Below are positions 25,701 through 37,700 of a stretch of DNA of 64,000 bases, one piece after another (within the stretch, counting starts at the first letter, position 1; each line of letters starts with the position of its first letter). The stretch is from Dromaius novaehollandiae (Eukaryota > Chordata > Aves > Casuariiformes > Dromaiidae). The notes below the pieces were generated by a model. The model was not told the origin of the DNA and ran no database searches. It worked only from the letters and a program-made list of their open reading frames with translations. A program made the position numbers and the translations under genes. The stretch is taken from positions 33,769,904 through 33,833,903 of the forward strand of contig NC_088103.1 of NCBI RefSeq assembly GCF_036370855.1. The letters are read 5' to 3'.

Positions 25701-28700
25701 GTCCAAGGCCTCAAGTGGCTGGAAACAGTTGCTCAGAGTGCTCAGGTTCAGATCTGAGTCCTGAAACTTTCTAGGATGTTGCAAAGCCCTGCGCCTTCCC
25801 CATCACAGTGCTGACGAGGTGCCAGTGCTCTGGGCGCCAGGATGAGGTCCCATGATCTCCCAGCACTGTCCCTGGGGAGGTGACCCGGCTGCTTGGGGGA
25901 GCGTTTGGTGCTGGGTTGTGCCTTAGCTTGGAGTAGGAGCCCTGTGTCAGGCAAACAGCTCAGCAGCAGGGTGAATCCTGGCACTGATTTATAAGCGTAG
26001 GGCAGTCCCAAACCAGGACAGTTTTTCCCTAAAACCAAAACGGGGAAAAGAGCTCCTCCCTTGCATCCCTGGTGGCAGAGAAGACACGGACCGTGTCCTT
26101 CATAAACACAAAGCCAAGCCCTGTGACTTTCTGGCTCTCTCTGCTCCCAGGCGAGCGCAGCCTGGACTGTCCTCCCTCCTGAAATCTGGCCGGGAGTCCT
26201 GCGGGCTGGGAACGGCCGCTGGCCGGAGTCCGCGCCCAGGCCTGGGTGGGGATCTCCTTGCACTCCCTTCACAGCAGAAGGAAAAAAGGTTTCTTGAGCT
26301 CCTCTCTGCCCAAGGGCCTGGTTGTGCTTGCAGCCACAGCGCTGTTGGGCCAATTTGCCCCATTCCCTGCAACCCCCTGGCCCCATGGTGATCTCTCTGC
26401 ACCCAGCTTGCTCCAGCTGCTTTGTCCCAGGGTCTGGGCCATGAAGCAGGGGTGAGGTTTGTCCACTTCCTGAGCAGGGACAGCAGAGCAATGTGGTTTT
26501 GCATATCTCCGCATCTGCAGGGACGAGGGGAAGGCGGGTTTGCAGTTTGGGAGGGGATGGGGCCCAGGTGCAGGAAGCACGGTGACGGCCGCGTGAGCCC
26601 CGCGCAGCGAGGAAGTGCCTCATGCAGCCACGCGACGGGCCTTGGCCGTGGGCCTTGGTGTGCTGGTGGGAGAGGGATGGCCGGGAGCGAGGCCAGGGGC
26701 TCTCGGTGCTGGTCTCTGGGTCTTGCTCATGCAACACCCAGAAGCATCTGCTGCCCCCCCCAGCCTCGGGTGTGCTTAGGGGAGGGCTGCACAAGGTTTT
26801 CCAGGTGCCGGAGTGCTGCAGGCTGCTGGAAGGATGCTACTGAGGGAAAACAACCTTCCTGGATATCATTTTGTGAGAAAGTTGGGATCTAAAGGTGATG
26901 GAGCAGGAGCTGTGAGTCAGTGGTGGAGCTGGGCTTGTCCCAAGCTCCATGGGGCCAAGGGCCCAGCTTAATGCCACGGCTGGTGCCACCACCCTGGTGG
27001 GAGAGGGCATCTTCCTTGTGAGCGGCCAGGATTTACTGACTCTCTCTGGAAGGGCAGGGGCCGATTTCCATGAGTGTCGATAGAGGTTGGAGGAGGGAGC
27101 GTGGTTCATCATTCCCCGACGTTTGGGGGGTTCCTGCTTTCTCCAACCGCTCTGCAGCCATCGCGAGCTGTGCCCGCTACCGGCTCTGAGCTCTTCCCTT
27201 TCCTCTGCTGCGGCAGTGCTCCTGGGTAGAGCAGCTGCCTTGTGCTCCAGGTTGAAATCCTGCCGGGCCGAATGTAAATTGATTTCTGGTAGGTTGATTT
27301 GCAAATCCATTCTCTGCTGAAACAAATGAAGATATCATCTGCTTCTCAAATAACCCCTTCCTTCTCCAGCAAACTCCTTCTCAGGCATGGCCTAACGTTC
27401 CCGTTTGTGCTATGGGCCGTATAAAATGCATCGCCACAAGTAATCCCGGTGATAGAGCCCACGGCAGCTCAACAACGGGCAAAGAGCAGCAGGGGAAACA
27501 GAGGCCCGGAGAGGTGAACTAACTTCCTCAAGGTCGCTCTGAAGGTCACTTTCAGACAGAGAGCAGATCGCGATTTCCTGGACTCCCGAAATCCCGCTGC
27601 TGGCCCCATGCAACACAATGCTCCTTATTTTCCCTTTGCGAACAAGTTCTTCCTCTCTGCTGGGTGTAAACAAGGGGAAAAGCAGCCCTTGCCTGCCGGG
27701 CCCACCATAGTCCCACAGCACGAGCTGCAGTCTGGGATCTGCTGGTTTGGAGGCTCAGTGAGGAGCCAGCTGAGACCACCAGTTTGTCCCCCAGCGGTCG
27801 GGAGAGCTCAGCTCCGAGCAGAGCTGTTTCGGGGAGCCCAAGGCAGAGTCGCAGCCTCGCTCGGTGCCACGTCTCGCTGCCTGGTACTGTCCCTCTTGGC
27901 CATGCGGCCGGACCTGCCAGGGAAGGGAAGCGGTTGCTTTCCAATCAGGTCTCCCCAGCTCTTGCTACATGGGACTTGGGTCTTCCCACCCCAGGTGGGG
28001 GAAAGCTGCTGGTTGCAGCCCTCTTTGGACATGACGCAGCCAAGCCCTGCTTTTCCGGGAGGCCGAAAGCCTTTCCCTGGAAAGCACTGGGCAAGGTGGC
28101 TTCTGTGCGGGTGACCCATCCCTTGCACGGATCCTGGCTGCTCTGCAGTGGGCTGGGGACCACCGTGCAGCAAAGGGAGCGGGGAAGGGGGGATGCCAGG
28201 GAGATGAGACCCATGGTGAGGCCAGCTGTGTGCTTGAAGGCTGCAAGAGAGGCAGCAGTGCGAGCAGAGCCCCTGCCTCCACCATGCAAGTCAGAGCCCT
28301 GCCACCACCGCCCCAAACTGAGCCATGGAGCAGCTCCCCCGAGGTGGGTAGGGACCAAGGAAAAGGGAGGACGGATGCCTTGCTTGCCCCCGCACAGGCT
28401 GTTTTCAAGGGTCTTGCTAGGATCTGGCCCGGCTGGCAGGAGCAGGGCATTGCTCCTGCATATCGTTTCCTTCCCAGGCGTCACTGCTGGCCGGATGCAG
28501 TGCCCGGGGGAGGCCTGTCTCCGGGGAAGGGCGGCGGGGGCAGCACTGGGAAAGGCAGACGGGGCCCCTGCATGGTGGCGACACCGCAGCCCTTAGTCCC
28601 TGCCGATACAACAGCAGAGAGGAGCAGGGGCGAGGGGATGCAGCAGCCCCCTCCCCTGCCCCGCTCTTCCTCCCTCTGCTGTGGGCAGCCCAGGAGAGTG

Positions 28701-31700
28701 GCCGCCGCTGCATGCACCGCTGCAGAGTGCGTGCTGCCCTACGGCGGTTCAGGAACAGCTGGAAATAGCCAGGCCACCCCCAGCAAACAGATGTTCAGCC
28801 TCAGCCCGGGCACCTCCTCCGGCTGGGCTCCCGCAGCGGCTGTGGGGGGGGCTGCGAAGTGGCAGGGCTCGCGCGCTGCGACGTGGTTTTGGCAGCGCCG
28901 GTGACGCATTCGATGTATGCAGAGGAGCGCAGCTCGCTCTGCCCTCGCTGCCCCGGGGTGCTTTGGGGACGAGGGCTGACCTAGATACCTCCGGGCAGAT
29001 GTGAGTCGTGAATCGGAAGAAGCATCTGGCCGCTGTGCACCGGCCAAGCTGTGGTGATGCCACATCGTGGGGGTCGGCGCTGGCAGTGGGACATGGGGTT
29101 TAGCCTCATGATTGCTCCTTCCTGCTTGCTCTGAGATGTCACCAGCTTGGGCCAGACCAGGCAGGATTTCACGGGGCAATGGGACGGGTGGGAAGTTTCT
29201 CCACCCACCCCAGCATGGGAAGCGGGTGGAGAGTCACTCTTGCAGAAGGCATCCTGTGTCCTCCCCCCAAGGCGGCACTGGGCACTCAGCCTCCAGCCCT
29301 TTTCCATGAAACACCAGCTCTCCCAGCATTTGGGGCATCCCCTGGCACCTCGCAAGGGGGGTCTCTGATGCCCATGCGCTGGGCAGCTGCTGCCCCCATC
29401 CCTAGCAAGAGCAGCTACTGATAGCCTGGAGGCTGCTCCCATTCCCTGCCTGGGATAAAACCGCCTGATTCTGTGCAGAGAGCACCGTGAGAAAAACGAA
29501 AGCCCAAAATAGCCTGTGAGCGCTCCTGGCCAGCCGGGGGGGGGGTGGGGGGGGTGGGGGGTGAAGCCGTCATGCTCGGGCCTAAGCCCTCCCCTCCTGC
29601 CTGCTGCTTACTGTACGTTTGTGCAAGACGAAACCCCGACCGGAAAACATTTCCTTCCTGTGGCTGTAAATGGATTGGCCTCCTGCAAGTAGCGCCAGGG
29701 CCAGAGGGAGTTTTAAAGCACTGTCTCTCCCCAGCTCGGGGCCGGGCGCCCTGTTTGTGGTGGGGTGGGACGCATGGGCCAGAAGGGATTGGTGCCGGCT
29801 TTGATCCTCGCCGGCGAGGCCGCGGGGGGCTGTGGCAGCCCCAGGGGAAGCCCATCCAGCTCGGTGCACGGAGGGCAGTGCTGGGGGTGCAGGTTTCCTC
29901 TGCCCTCGGAGGCTCAAGAGCCCCCCAGGCTGTCCAAGGGGATGCTGAGCACAGCATCCCTCACTGACACCAAAACCAAGGCCTTAAAGGCTCCTCGGTC
30001 CAGCTCCTCTTGCTCTTCACAGGACGGTTCAGGCTGGCGCCGAACTCCCATGCTGCAGCTTGCAGCCTGCCATTTTCAAAACTCCCCTGCGACTGCGGTC
30101 GGGTGCGGTGCAGAAGGTCAAAACCTTCCACGTTTGAGCAATTTCTTGTATTTGGGGGCTGGGGCAGCTCACATGCTCTGCCCCCGTCAGCCGCACCATG
30201 ACAAGAAGTGATGGAGCATTTTGCAAAGCACCGACTTTTGTTTGCAGGTGGGGGATGCTCTCAGAAGGGATCAGAGTAGCTTGTAGCGTAGGTTTTTCTC
30301 AGAAAATTGGCTAGTTTATTGTCAAGCAGGGCTGAAAAGCAGGAAGTTTGCAAGTGGGAGGCAAGGGGAGGTGAAAGTTTGTGCTTGCCTGCTAGGTCCG
30401 GGGTTTTTGTGCATTGAAATTCAGTTGCAGTGACTTCAGTCCCATTTGCAGCTCTATGCTGCTTCACAAGGGGAGCCAGCAACCTCGTTCCCCAAGAAAG
30501 CTCTGTGTCAGGATGCTCATCTCTCAATAAAGGTCCTTGATCCTAGTCCCTGGGCCCAGCTGCAGGTGTCTGGAGCCATTCCCAAGAAAGGCATCTGCCC
30601 TTCATGGCTTCTTTGCTCCAGTTCCACCTTCCTCCTCCTCGCCCTTCCTCCCCCTTGCGCTCTGTGCTGCTCCCTCAGTTCTGTCTTTCCGGTTGTTGCA
30701 AACAATGTCCTTATTCACTCGGTGGCTGTGATTTGGCTGCAAGGGGAAAGAGCGAGTGCAAAGGAGAAGGAAGGAGGGAGGTAGAGATCCAAGCTCACCC
30801 GTCCTCCGCCAGCTATCCAGCTGGATTTAAAGGGCCTGTGTCAAGCAGTCTGGATTTCTCCTCCCTCCCACACCCCAGCAGGCCCCCCCCCCCCCCAAAT
30901 TTGGGGTGTCTTAAAGTTACTTATTAAAATCCCAGTGGGATTTGGTTGCATGGTATCATGCGTTACGTGAATTGGGTGGTGATCTTCGCCTTGCAGACTG
31001 GGACAGACATGGGGACTTGCCTGAGTGATGGGGCAGGCGGGAGCGGGGAGGGAGGTGTGGTACATGCTAGCATAGTGCACACACTGTCTAGGCTAAATTT
31101 TTTCATCCTGGTTTCTTAAGGGAATGAGGGCTGCGTAATCACACTGTTTGTCTGTTTGTCCATCTGCCCTCCTGTAATAATGTCCGAACCCCTGGCTAAT
31201 TGCTGCCCAGTTTGATGGAGAGTGTAAAGCAGCATCCTGAAAGCTGGTGCGCAAAGACTCAGTTATCGCTCTTCCTGAGAGAATGGCCCTGAGGTGAGCA
31301 CAGCCTTTATCAGACATCAGAGAATCCACATACCCCCCCCCCCTCACTTTCCCCGCAAACACCGCAGATGTAAGCTCCTCCAGGTTTTCACTGCTCCCAC
31401 TCTTGATTAAAACCAAAGCTGCTCCCCAGGGCTTGGGGCACCTTTCTGGCTGTCGTGAAACACAAGAAACTGCCAGGCTCCTTCCTAATCCCAGCCGGAG
31501 TCGGGCTGGGGCTGGCGCGAAGCTTAGCACCTCCAGGGAAGAGCTGCTGTGGGAGGAACCGCAGCTCAGGTGAGGTCTGCGGAGCGCCAAGCCCTCCTGC
31601 AGATCGGGGTCCTACCACCAGCTTTCCGCTGGGAAGATCTTCCCGCTGTGGCGGATTACCCAGGAGCCGATCCCCATAGCCCTGGGGGCGCGGGACGCCT

Positions 31701-34700
31701 CCTCCTCTGCCTGGCCATCTCCGGGGAGCGCGGGGGTGCACACGGGACTCCCGGCTTTTGGCTCGCCTCCAACCAGACGAAACCCTGTCACTTTGCTGCC
31801 CAGCGTGGCTGGACCGAGCCGGGACTTGCTCCTGCTGCGCCAGCGGCAGCTCCAAGGTCACATTCGGCTGGGCCAGACGTCGTTTTGGGCTTTGAAGCGG
31901 GGCAGGGGGGGCGCTGGGCTCCTGCTGCTGAGCCTGAGAGGACTCCAGGCCTGGCAGGGGTGTAATCTGCAGTTACCACGTGCTCAGTGCCGACCACCGA
32001 CTTAGCCCTGTCCTTCAGGAGAGGAGAGCGGTGAGCCCAGCGCAGAAAGCCTGGAGATGTCCTGCCCGCAGGTTTCTCTGGCTGAGGTCCACCTGGGAGG
32101 TCTCAGGTGGGTCTGAGCACCGTCCCCTGCCCCAGTGTCCCCTTTTGAAGCCTCGGTAATTGTGGCCAGGAGAGTGGGGACCAGTGCGAGTCGCAGGACT
32201 GAAGCTTGTGGTACCGGAGTCACATAATGGCTCTCAGATGAGGAGCCCGGATGCCCTGTGTCTTCAAAGCTATTAAACTCTTCGCTGTCATCTTGCTGTC
32301 TTGTGGCTTCAGGCGTTTAATCTTACAGATGTTCTGGTCTATAACGTCAGCCCTGGCCCCCGCCAGACCTCCCTCCCCTCACGTAGACGTGTGGCTGGAG
32401 TTTCTCCAGCCCAGGTTGCCGTGAAATTTAGCGTCAAGCCCCCAAGGCTCTTCCCCTCCAGAGCCACGGCCTCGGTGCTGTCACCTTACTAGGTGCCTGC
32501 AGCGGGGACCGGGTGCCCCACTGGAGTGACCGGTCCGTCAGGGCTTAGCTTTAACCCCAGCGCTGGCATTAAAGCGGGTTGGTTTTCCAGGAGCACCAAG
32601 CTTCCTCCCCGGCAGCGGTTTCCTCACATCTTGCACCGGGCAGGTAATTATGGCAAATGATTTGCTCCACAAGCACAGCCCATTCTTCCTGCTCGGGCCT
32701 CCTCCGTGGCCGGGCTTTGATCCGACAGGCGCCTTTCGACTTGGCGAGCAAGGCAGTGAGCCGCTTCTCGGCGCGCGAGGCTGCCAGGACCTGTTGCACG
32801 CGTCCTCACCGGAGCAAGGTTTTGCAGTGCTTTCTTGCCTTTCTGCAGGGACATCCCTCCAAAGAGCATTTCACGCCCAGCGCGTGATTATGGGTGTTTG
32901 CGGTACCCCAAACCAGCCTGACTTCTAATAAATGCGCCCGGGGATTCACCCCACTCGGCCTACGGATAATTGAGCAAAGGATAATCTCAATTAAATTTTC
33001 CTTCTATCTTCAGCCGGCCCTTGGCCTCCTCGGGGTTAATGCCCATCGTGTGCTTGCAGAGCGGTGCCCGTCCGACCTCCTCCGCAGCTGCCGCTTGCCT
33101 TTTGTTTTTTCCCTGCGAGAAAGGGGAGATTACGTTTAATTCCTGCGGAATAAGCTGGTGTCCAGTGAGCAGTGCCGTCTCGCTGGGGCCTGTCGGAGCT
33201 GGATGGAGCAGCCATTTACCCCAGCCGCAGATTAATTTATTAATTAATTTGTCAGATTAATTCACATCAACTCTGCTGGCTTTGGCATATAATATCCCTC
33301 CTTGCTCAGGGAGTCCGTTTACCGCTCCGACAACTGCGGTGGGAGATAACAACAGATCTGGGATTGGAGGGGCCTCATCCTTCCAGGAGCTGAGGACCCT
33401 CCTGGGTTCAGCTTGCATACGAAAGGCACAGTCATTGCCTTCTGCGTACATTTTGCACTATCTATCTTCCCCCTCCAAAAGCTGCAGCTGGAGGGTCTCT
33501 GCCCACCCTCCTGTGCCTGCACCTGCTGTGGTTTCACTCCTAGTCCTTCATGCAGGATATTTGCAGTGGCCGCTCCGCAAACGCACAGCATCTCCTCATG
33601 TCTCGGAAGGCCAGCTGAGATCATTGACTTGCTCGGAGTCTGAGAAGGACTTGAGTAAGACGACTATACGTGGAGAGAGCTCCAGTTATCCCAACATCAA
33701 GGTCATGCATGAAATATGAGAAATTACCCTGAGAAATTTTGATCCTGGAGGAGGAGGAGGAGTTCATGACTTCAGAAATACCAGATTTGGGAGGGGATGG
33801 AAGGGAAAGGAATATATTTTCCTTTTCAAAATACCTAAGGAATTCAATCTGTGCTATAGAGACAACGAAATTTCTCTCCTCAGTGCCAGAAGGGGTAGTT
33901 TATACCCATGTGTCTTGTTAAGGCTTCGTTTGCTGTGGGTGAAAAACCCTCCCAACCCACTGCAATCTCAGATACGTATGGTTTTTAAATCACTCTAAAA
34001 TCAAGAAAGTGACACAAATGCGAAATTAAAAAAAAAAAAATACTGTGTCCTCTATTCTCTCAGATTTCTAAGTCTTTGGGTTGTATTTCAGCCACTTTTC
34101 CCAGCTGTGAGCGGCTATTAAATTAACTTTATATATATATGTGAGTGTGTATATATATATATATATATAAAGTTATATATATATATTTATAATTTCATGT
34201 AATCATGTGATTCCAGGAGCTGGAGCCTTAAGATTATGTGGAATACTGTGAGATTTGTTAAAAATTACAAAAATTGGCAACTTGGCCATGGCAGCTGCAG
34301 GACAGCAGAAAGGCAAAAGCCTGGTCAGCCCCGTGGCTCCCATCGGCAGGGCTGGCGGGGCTGCGTCAGGTACCGAGGGGCACGCGGTGAGGAGCGGTGG
34401 TTGCCCCAGCAAGGGCATCCCCGCAGTGCCAGGGAGTGAGCCGGGCCGGCGCGGGGTGGGTCTGGCTGCGCGCGGTGGAGACAGCGAGTCTCTGCTGGCA
34501 GGGAGGGACGCGTAAGGAAGGGCTTGGTGCAAAGGCTCAGTATGTTTTTTGGCTTTCCAGCTTGGAGAGGGAGAAGGTCAGATGGTGCTGTGGGATGGTG
34601 CTGCCCGGCTCCCGGGCTCAGTCAGCCTTCAGCATGCTATGTGGTTGTCAGCCGTTCAGCGCATCGGGCAGGGGTTAACCCCACCACCACCCCAGTGAGC

Positions 34701-37700
34701 CAGGCTTTCTGGGCGGCAGTGGCCAGTCTCCCGGCAGGGCACGGGGAGGACAAAATTTCATTTGCCCTGTTCTTCTCTAGAGGTGGACATCTCTACAGCA
34801 CCTCCGTGTCCAGCCTCCTTGCGGAGTGCTGCCCCTCGAGAGCCCTCGTGCGTGTGCTGGTCCCTAAGCAGAGATGCAGGCAGGTGTCCCCTTCCTCTTC
34901 TTTCTTCAGGAGCCTCCCAAATAATCACCCACGGAGGTGCCACCGCGGGATGGCTGGGGAAGAAGCGGATGACGGCCCGCAGGGCTTGGCTTTGACACGA
35001 GCCCAGCTGGGTGAGGGCACGGCTATCCGGGACCAGCCATCCACAGCCACTGCCAGACCTGTCCAAGATGGGCAGGGAGGGTTGGGGAGCCCCTGGGAGC
35101 ATGAGGAGGTCTCCTGAGGCCTGGCCAAGCCCAGTCACTCCTGCTGAGCCTCCAGAGGGAGAGTCCCGCTGGGACCAGCAGACTCCTGGAGACGGCTCTT
35201 GTGCTGGGAGCTGCTGGCTGGCCAGTGCTTCGGTCTGTCCTTGTGGTCCAGCCTTCGTGGGCCTTGGTGTGCCACATCGCCTCACCACGGTGGGCTTCAG
35301 CGCCTTGCTGCTGCCTTTGGAGCTGAGAGTGCTGGAAATGCTCCCTGCTTTCACCAGAGCCACCGAAACGTCCAGGCTCCCTTGGAGCGTTGGTCCTTGC
35401 TGGAGATGTGCCAGCTAATCGCAGGAGCAGGGCGGTGAGGTGGCTTTTGCTCACCTGCGTCCTAGCGTGTTATGTAGGTGGGACTGAAGCTCTACTCAGC
35501 AGAGCTGGATTTTCTGCAGTTGGAAAAGCTTTTCTTAAACATTTGCCGTGGGGCTTGCTTGCTGCTATACTTCTCCCCCCTGCGGGTTCCTGGAAATCCC
35601 AGGGCTGCCTGGAGCCGGGCACACGGACAGGCTGGTGGGCTTTGCTCAGAGTCTGGAGATTTGAGGGTGAAGAAGTCCAAGCAGTGAGCAAGCTCTGCCT
35701 CATGTAAGGCAACAGGCAACTCTCCCATCAGTGGACTGCGATTTCAGTGGGGAAACCGGTGGTTTGCACCAGGCGGGAAGGAGGCTTCACATTCCTGCTC
35801 CGGCATGGAGTCAGAGGTGACAGCCTTTCCCTACAATGCAATTAATCCCAGCAGCGCTTCTGCCGCCCTCCCCCTCCCGCTTCATCCAGGAATTAATTAC
35901 TTGGTTATAAATCCCCGCGCGGCGGTTCGTAACGGCAATAATCCCCTCGCAATTCGGCCTCGGCGCCGGGTGCTCTCCCCCTCGCCCCTGTCGCTCAGCG
36001 TCGCTGACACCGCCTCCCCAACGCGGGCCATTCGTGTCTGAGCCGAAGCCCCGTCTCCTCCTGGTGTCGCCACCGGCGGCTTTTCCCCCCAGGGATTAGC
36101 GCCGAGTGAATTGAGGGCGACCGTCTGCAGCGCCTCCTCCAACCACATGCCCCTACGGCACGAGCGGAGCTGGGCGGACGGCAGCGAAGCCAAGTGGCCC
36201 TGCCGGTGGGGCAGCCCGGCGCAGGGCGCGTGGCAGGGGCGACCGTGCTCCGCTGGTGTCCTTCCTCCCCGGGAGCCCCCTGTTCGTCGGAGATGAGCCC
36301 GGGTGCTCTGGGCTCCAAGCTGCGCTGTCGGGAATGTGTGTCCTCCCTGCCACCAGCCTTCGGTGTGACCTCAGGCACGTCTCCCCCCTCCTCTCCCTGC
36401 TCCCCAGATATTACCGCCGGCCCCCAGCCAGCTTCTCCTGCAAAACCCCCTGCTGCGCGAAGGGTCGGTCATGTCACATCAGCATCGACCAGATCCTTCT
36501 CCTTGCAGCAAGTCACGCTCTGACCATGGTCCCTTCAGCCCCAAGGGGCTGCCAGCGGTGGGGACGGGTTTAATCCTGCCCAGCTGCTGGTGGGGAGACC
36601 GTGCCCAAGCCAGGCTGCTGAGCTGCTCGCTGCAGATAATGTTTTGTCCCAGTTATTGGGCCGATTGCTGAGGCCCAGCCCCGAGGAGCGAGTCAGGGGC
36701 TGGCAGCGTGGTGGGGAGGGCAAGAGCGGGCTGCGTGCCCCCTCTCTCTGTCCCTCCCGATTACGCTGATGCTGGCTCTGGGGCTTGTCACGGAAGCAGG
36801 GACAGGCGAAAAGATTTGGCATGGCGTACGGGTCTGCGAGGGGGACAGTGGATGTCTCGCGGGAGCCTGCCGGGGATGGGTGATGGGCCTCCGAGCGGCC
36901 CTGCCGTAGCCCGAGATGAGCTGCTCCATCCCCTCCAAGTGTGGCTCCAGCCAAGCTGTGGTGACTGGGCTGCCAAACGGGACCCAAGGGCTTGTCTGCA
37001 CCAGCGAGGTCCTGCCTGGCCATGGGGATGCCGCCCCATGGTGGGTGCTGGGGGTGGCTCTGGGTGCGGCGAGGAGTGCTGTTTGGGTCACGTGAGCTGG
37101 GTGCGCGCGTGGCTGGAGTGTGCGCGCTGTCCAGGGAAGCTAAACGCAAGGTCCCCAGCCTGTAGAGAGGCCCAGCATACACAACCGCTGTGCGAGACCA
37201 TTGAAAGAGTGAGTTTTCCATCTCAACCAGTTGCGCTGGGACTGATCCCAGCCATGTGCAGGCTTCAGCTCATCAAGGGCATCCTGGCGTGCTTGGAGAC
37301 CCAGGAGGAAAAGCCAGGTTGTTCCTCCCAAGGAGCACGGGCAGAGCTGGTGCCCGCAGCACCGAAGCCTCCCAGCATGCATGGCTGTGCATGTTGCTGT
37401 CACGGACAGCTCTCCTGTCTCTGACGGCTGCTCCCGTCACTTGTCCCTGCAGAAGATGCTGATGAAGCAGCAGGACCGCCTGGAGGAGCGGGAGCAAGAC
37501 ATCGAAGAGCAGCTCTACAAGCTGGAATCGGACAAGCGGCTGGTCGAGGTAGCTGATGCTTTTGGCCATGCTGTGGCTGACCCTGGGGACCGTCACTCTG
37601 ACACTGTGGGGACTGGCTCCTGCTGGGGGGGGTGGGGGAGGGGGGTAGCAGTGACCCCAGAGCCATGTGGACAAGGAGGAGGAGGGAGGACAGTGCAGGG

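Larger units (their letters stand above)
7753..37452 (+). other. TRIM8: TRIM8 intron 1 (29.7 kb)
   Basis: Donor GTAAGT at 7753; acceptor TTGTCCCTGCAG ending at 37452. No extra exon is recognisable on either strand; the long open frames (for example 25748-26794 on the - strand) lack domains and fall in GC-rich, stop-poor sequence. The intron holds sparse MIR-like SINE traces, mononucleotide and AT repeats, and several candidate regulatory clusters listed separately. It is long next to the other TRIM8 introns (511-874 bases). Confidence 0.85.

Noticed and set aside
25748-26794. 348-residue open frame on the - strand in TRIM8 intron 1
   Set aside because: No recognisable domain, no splice context, and overlapping open frames on the other strand. 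GC-rich sequence with few stop codons explains it.
36983-36997. p53 half-sites (GGGCTTGTCT near 36987, GGACTTGCCT near 31013, AAACATGCTA near 8876) as a TRIM8 p53 response element
   Set aside because: TRIM8 is a reported p53 target, but I found only isolated half-sites without a proper second half at the right spacing; such words are common by chance.
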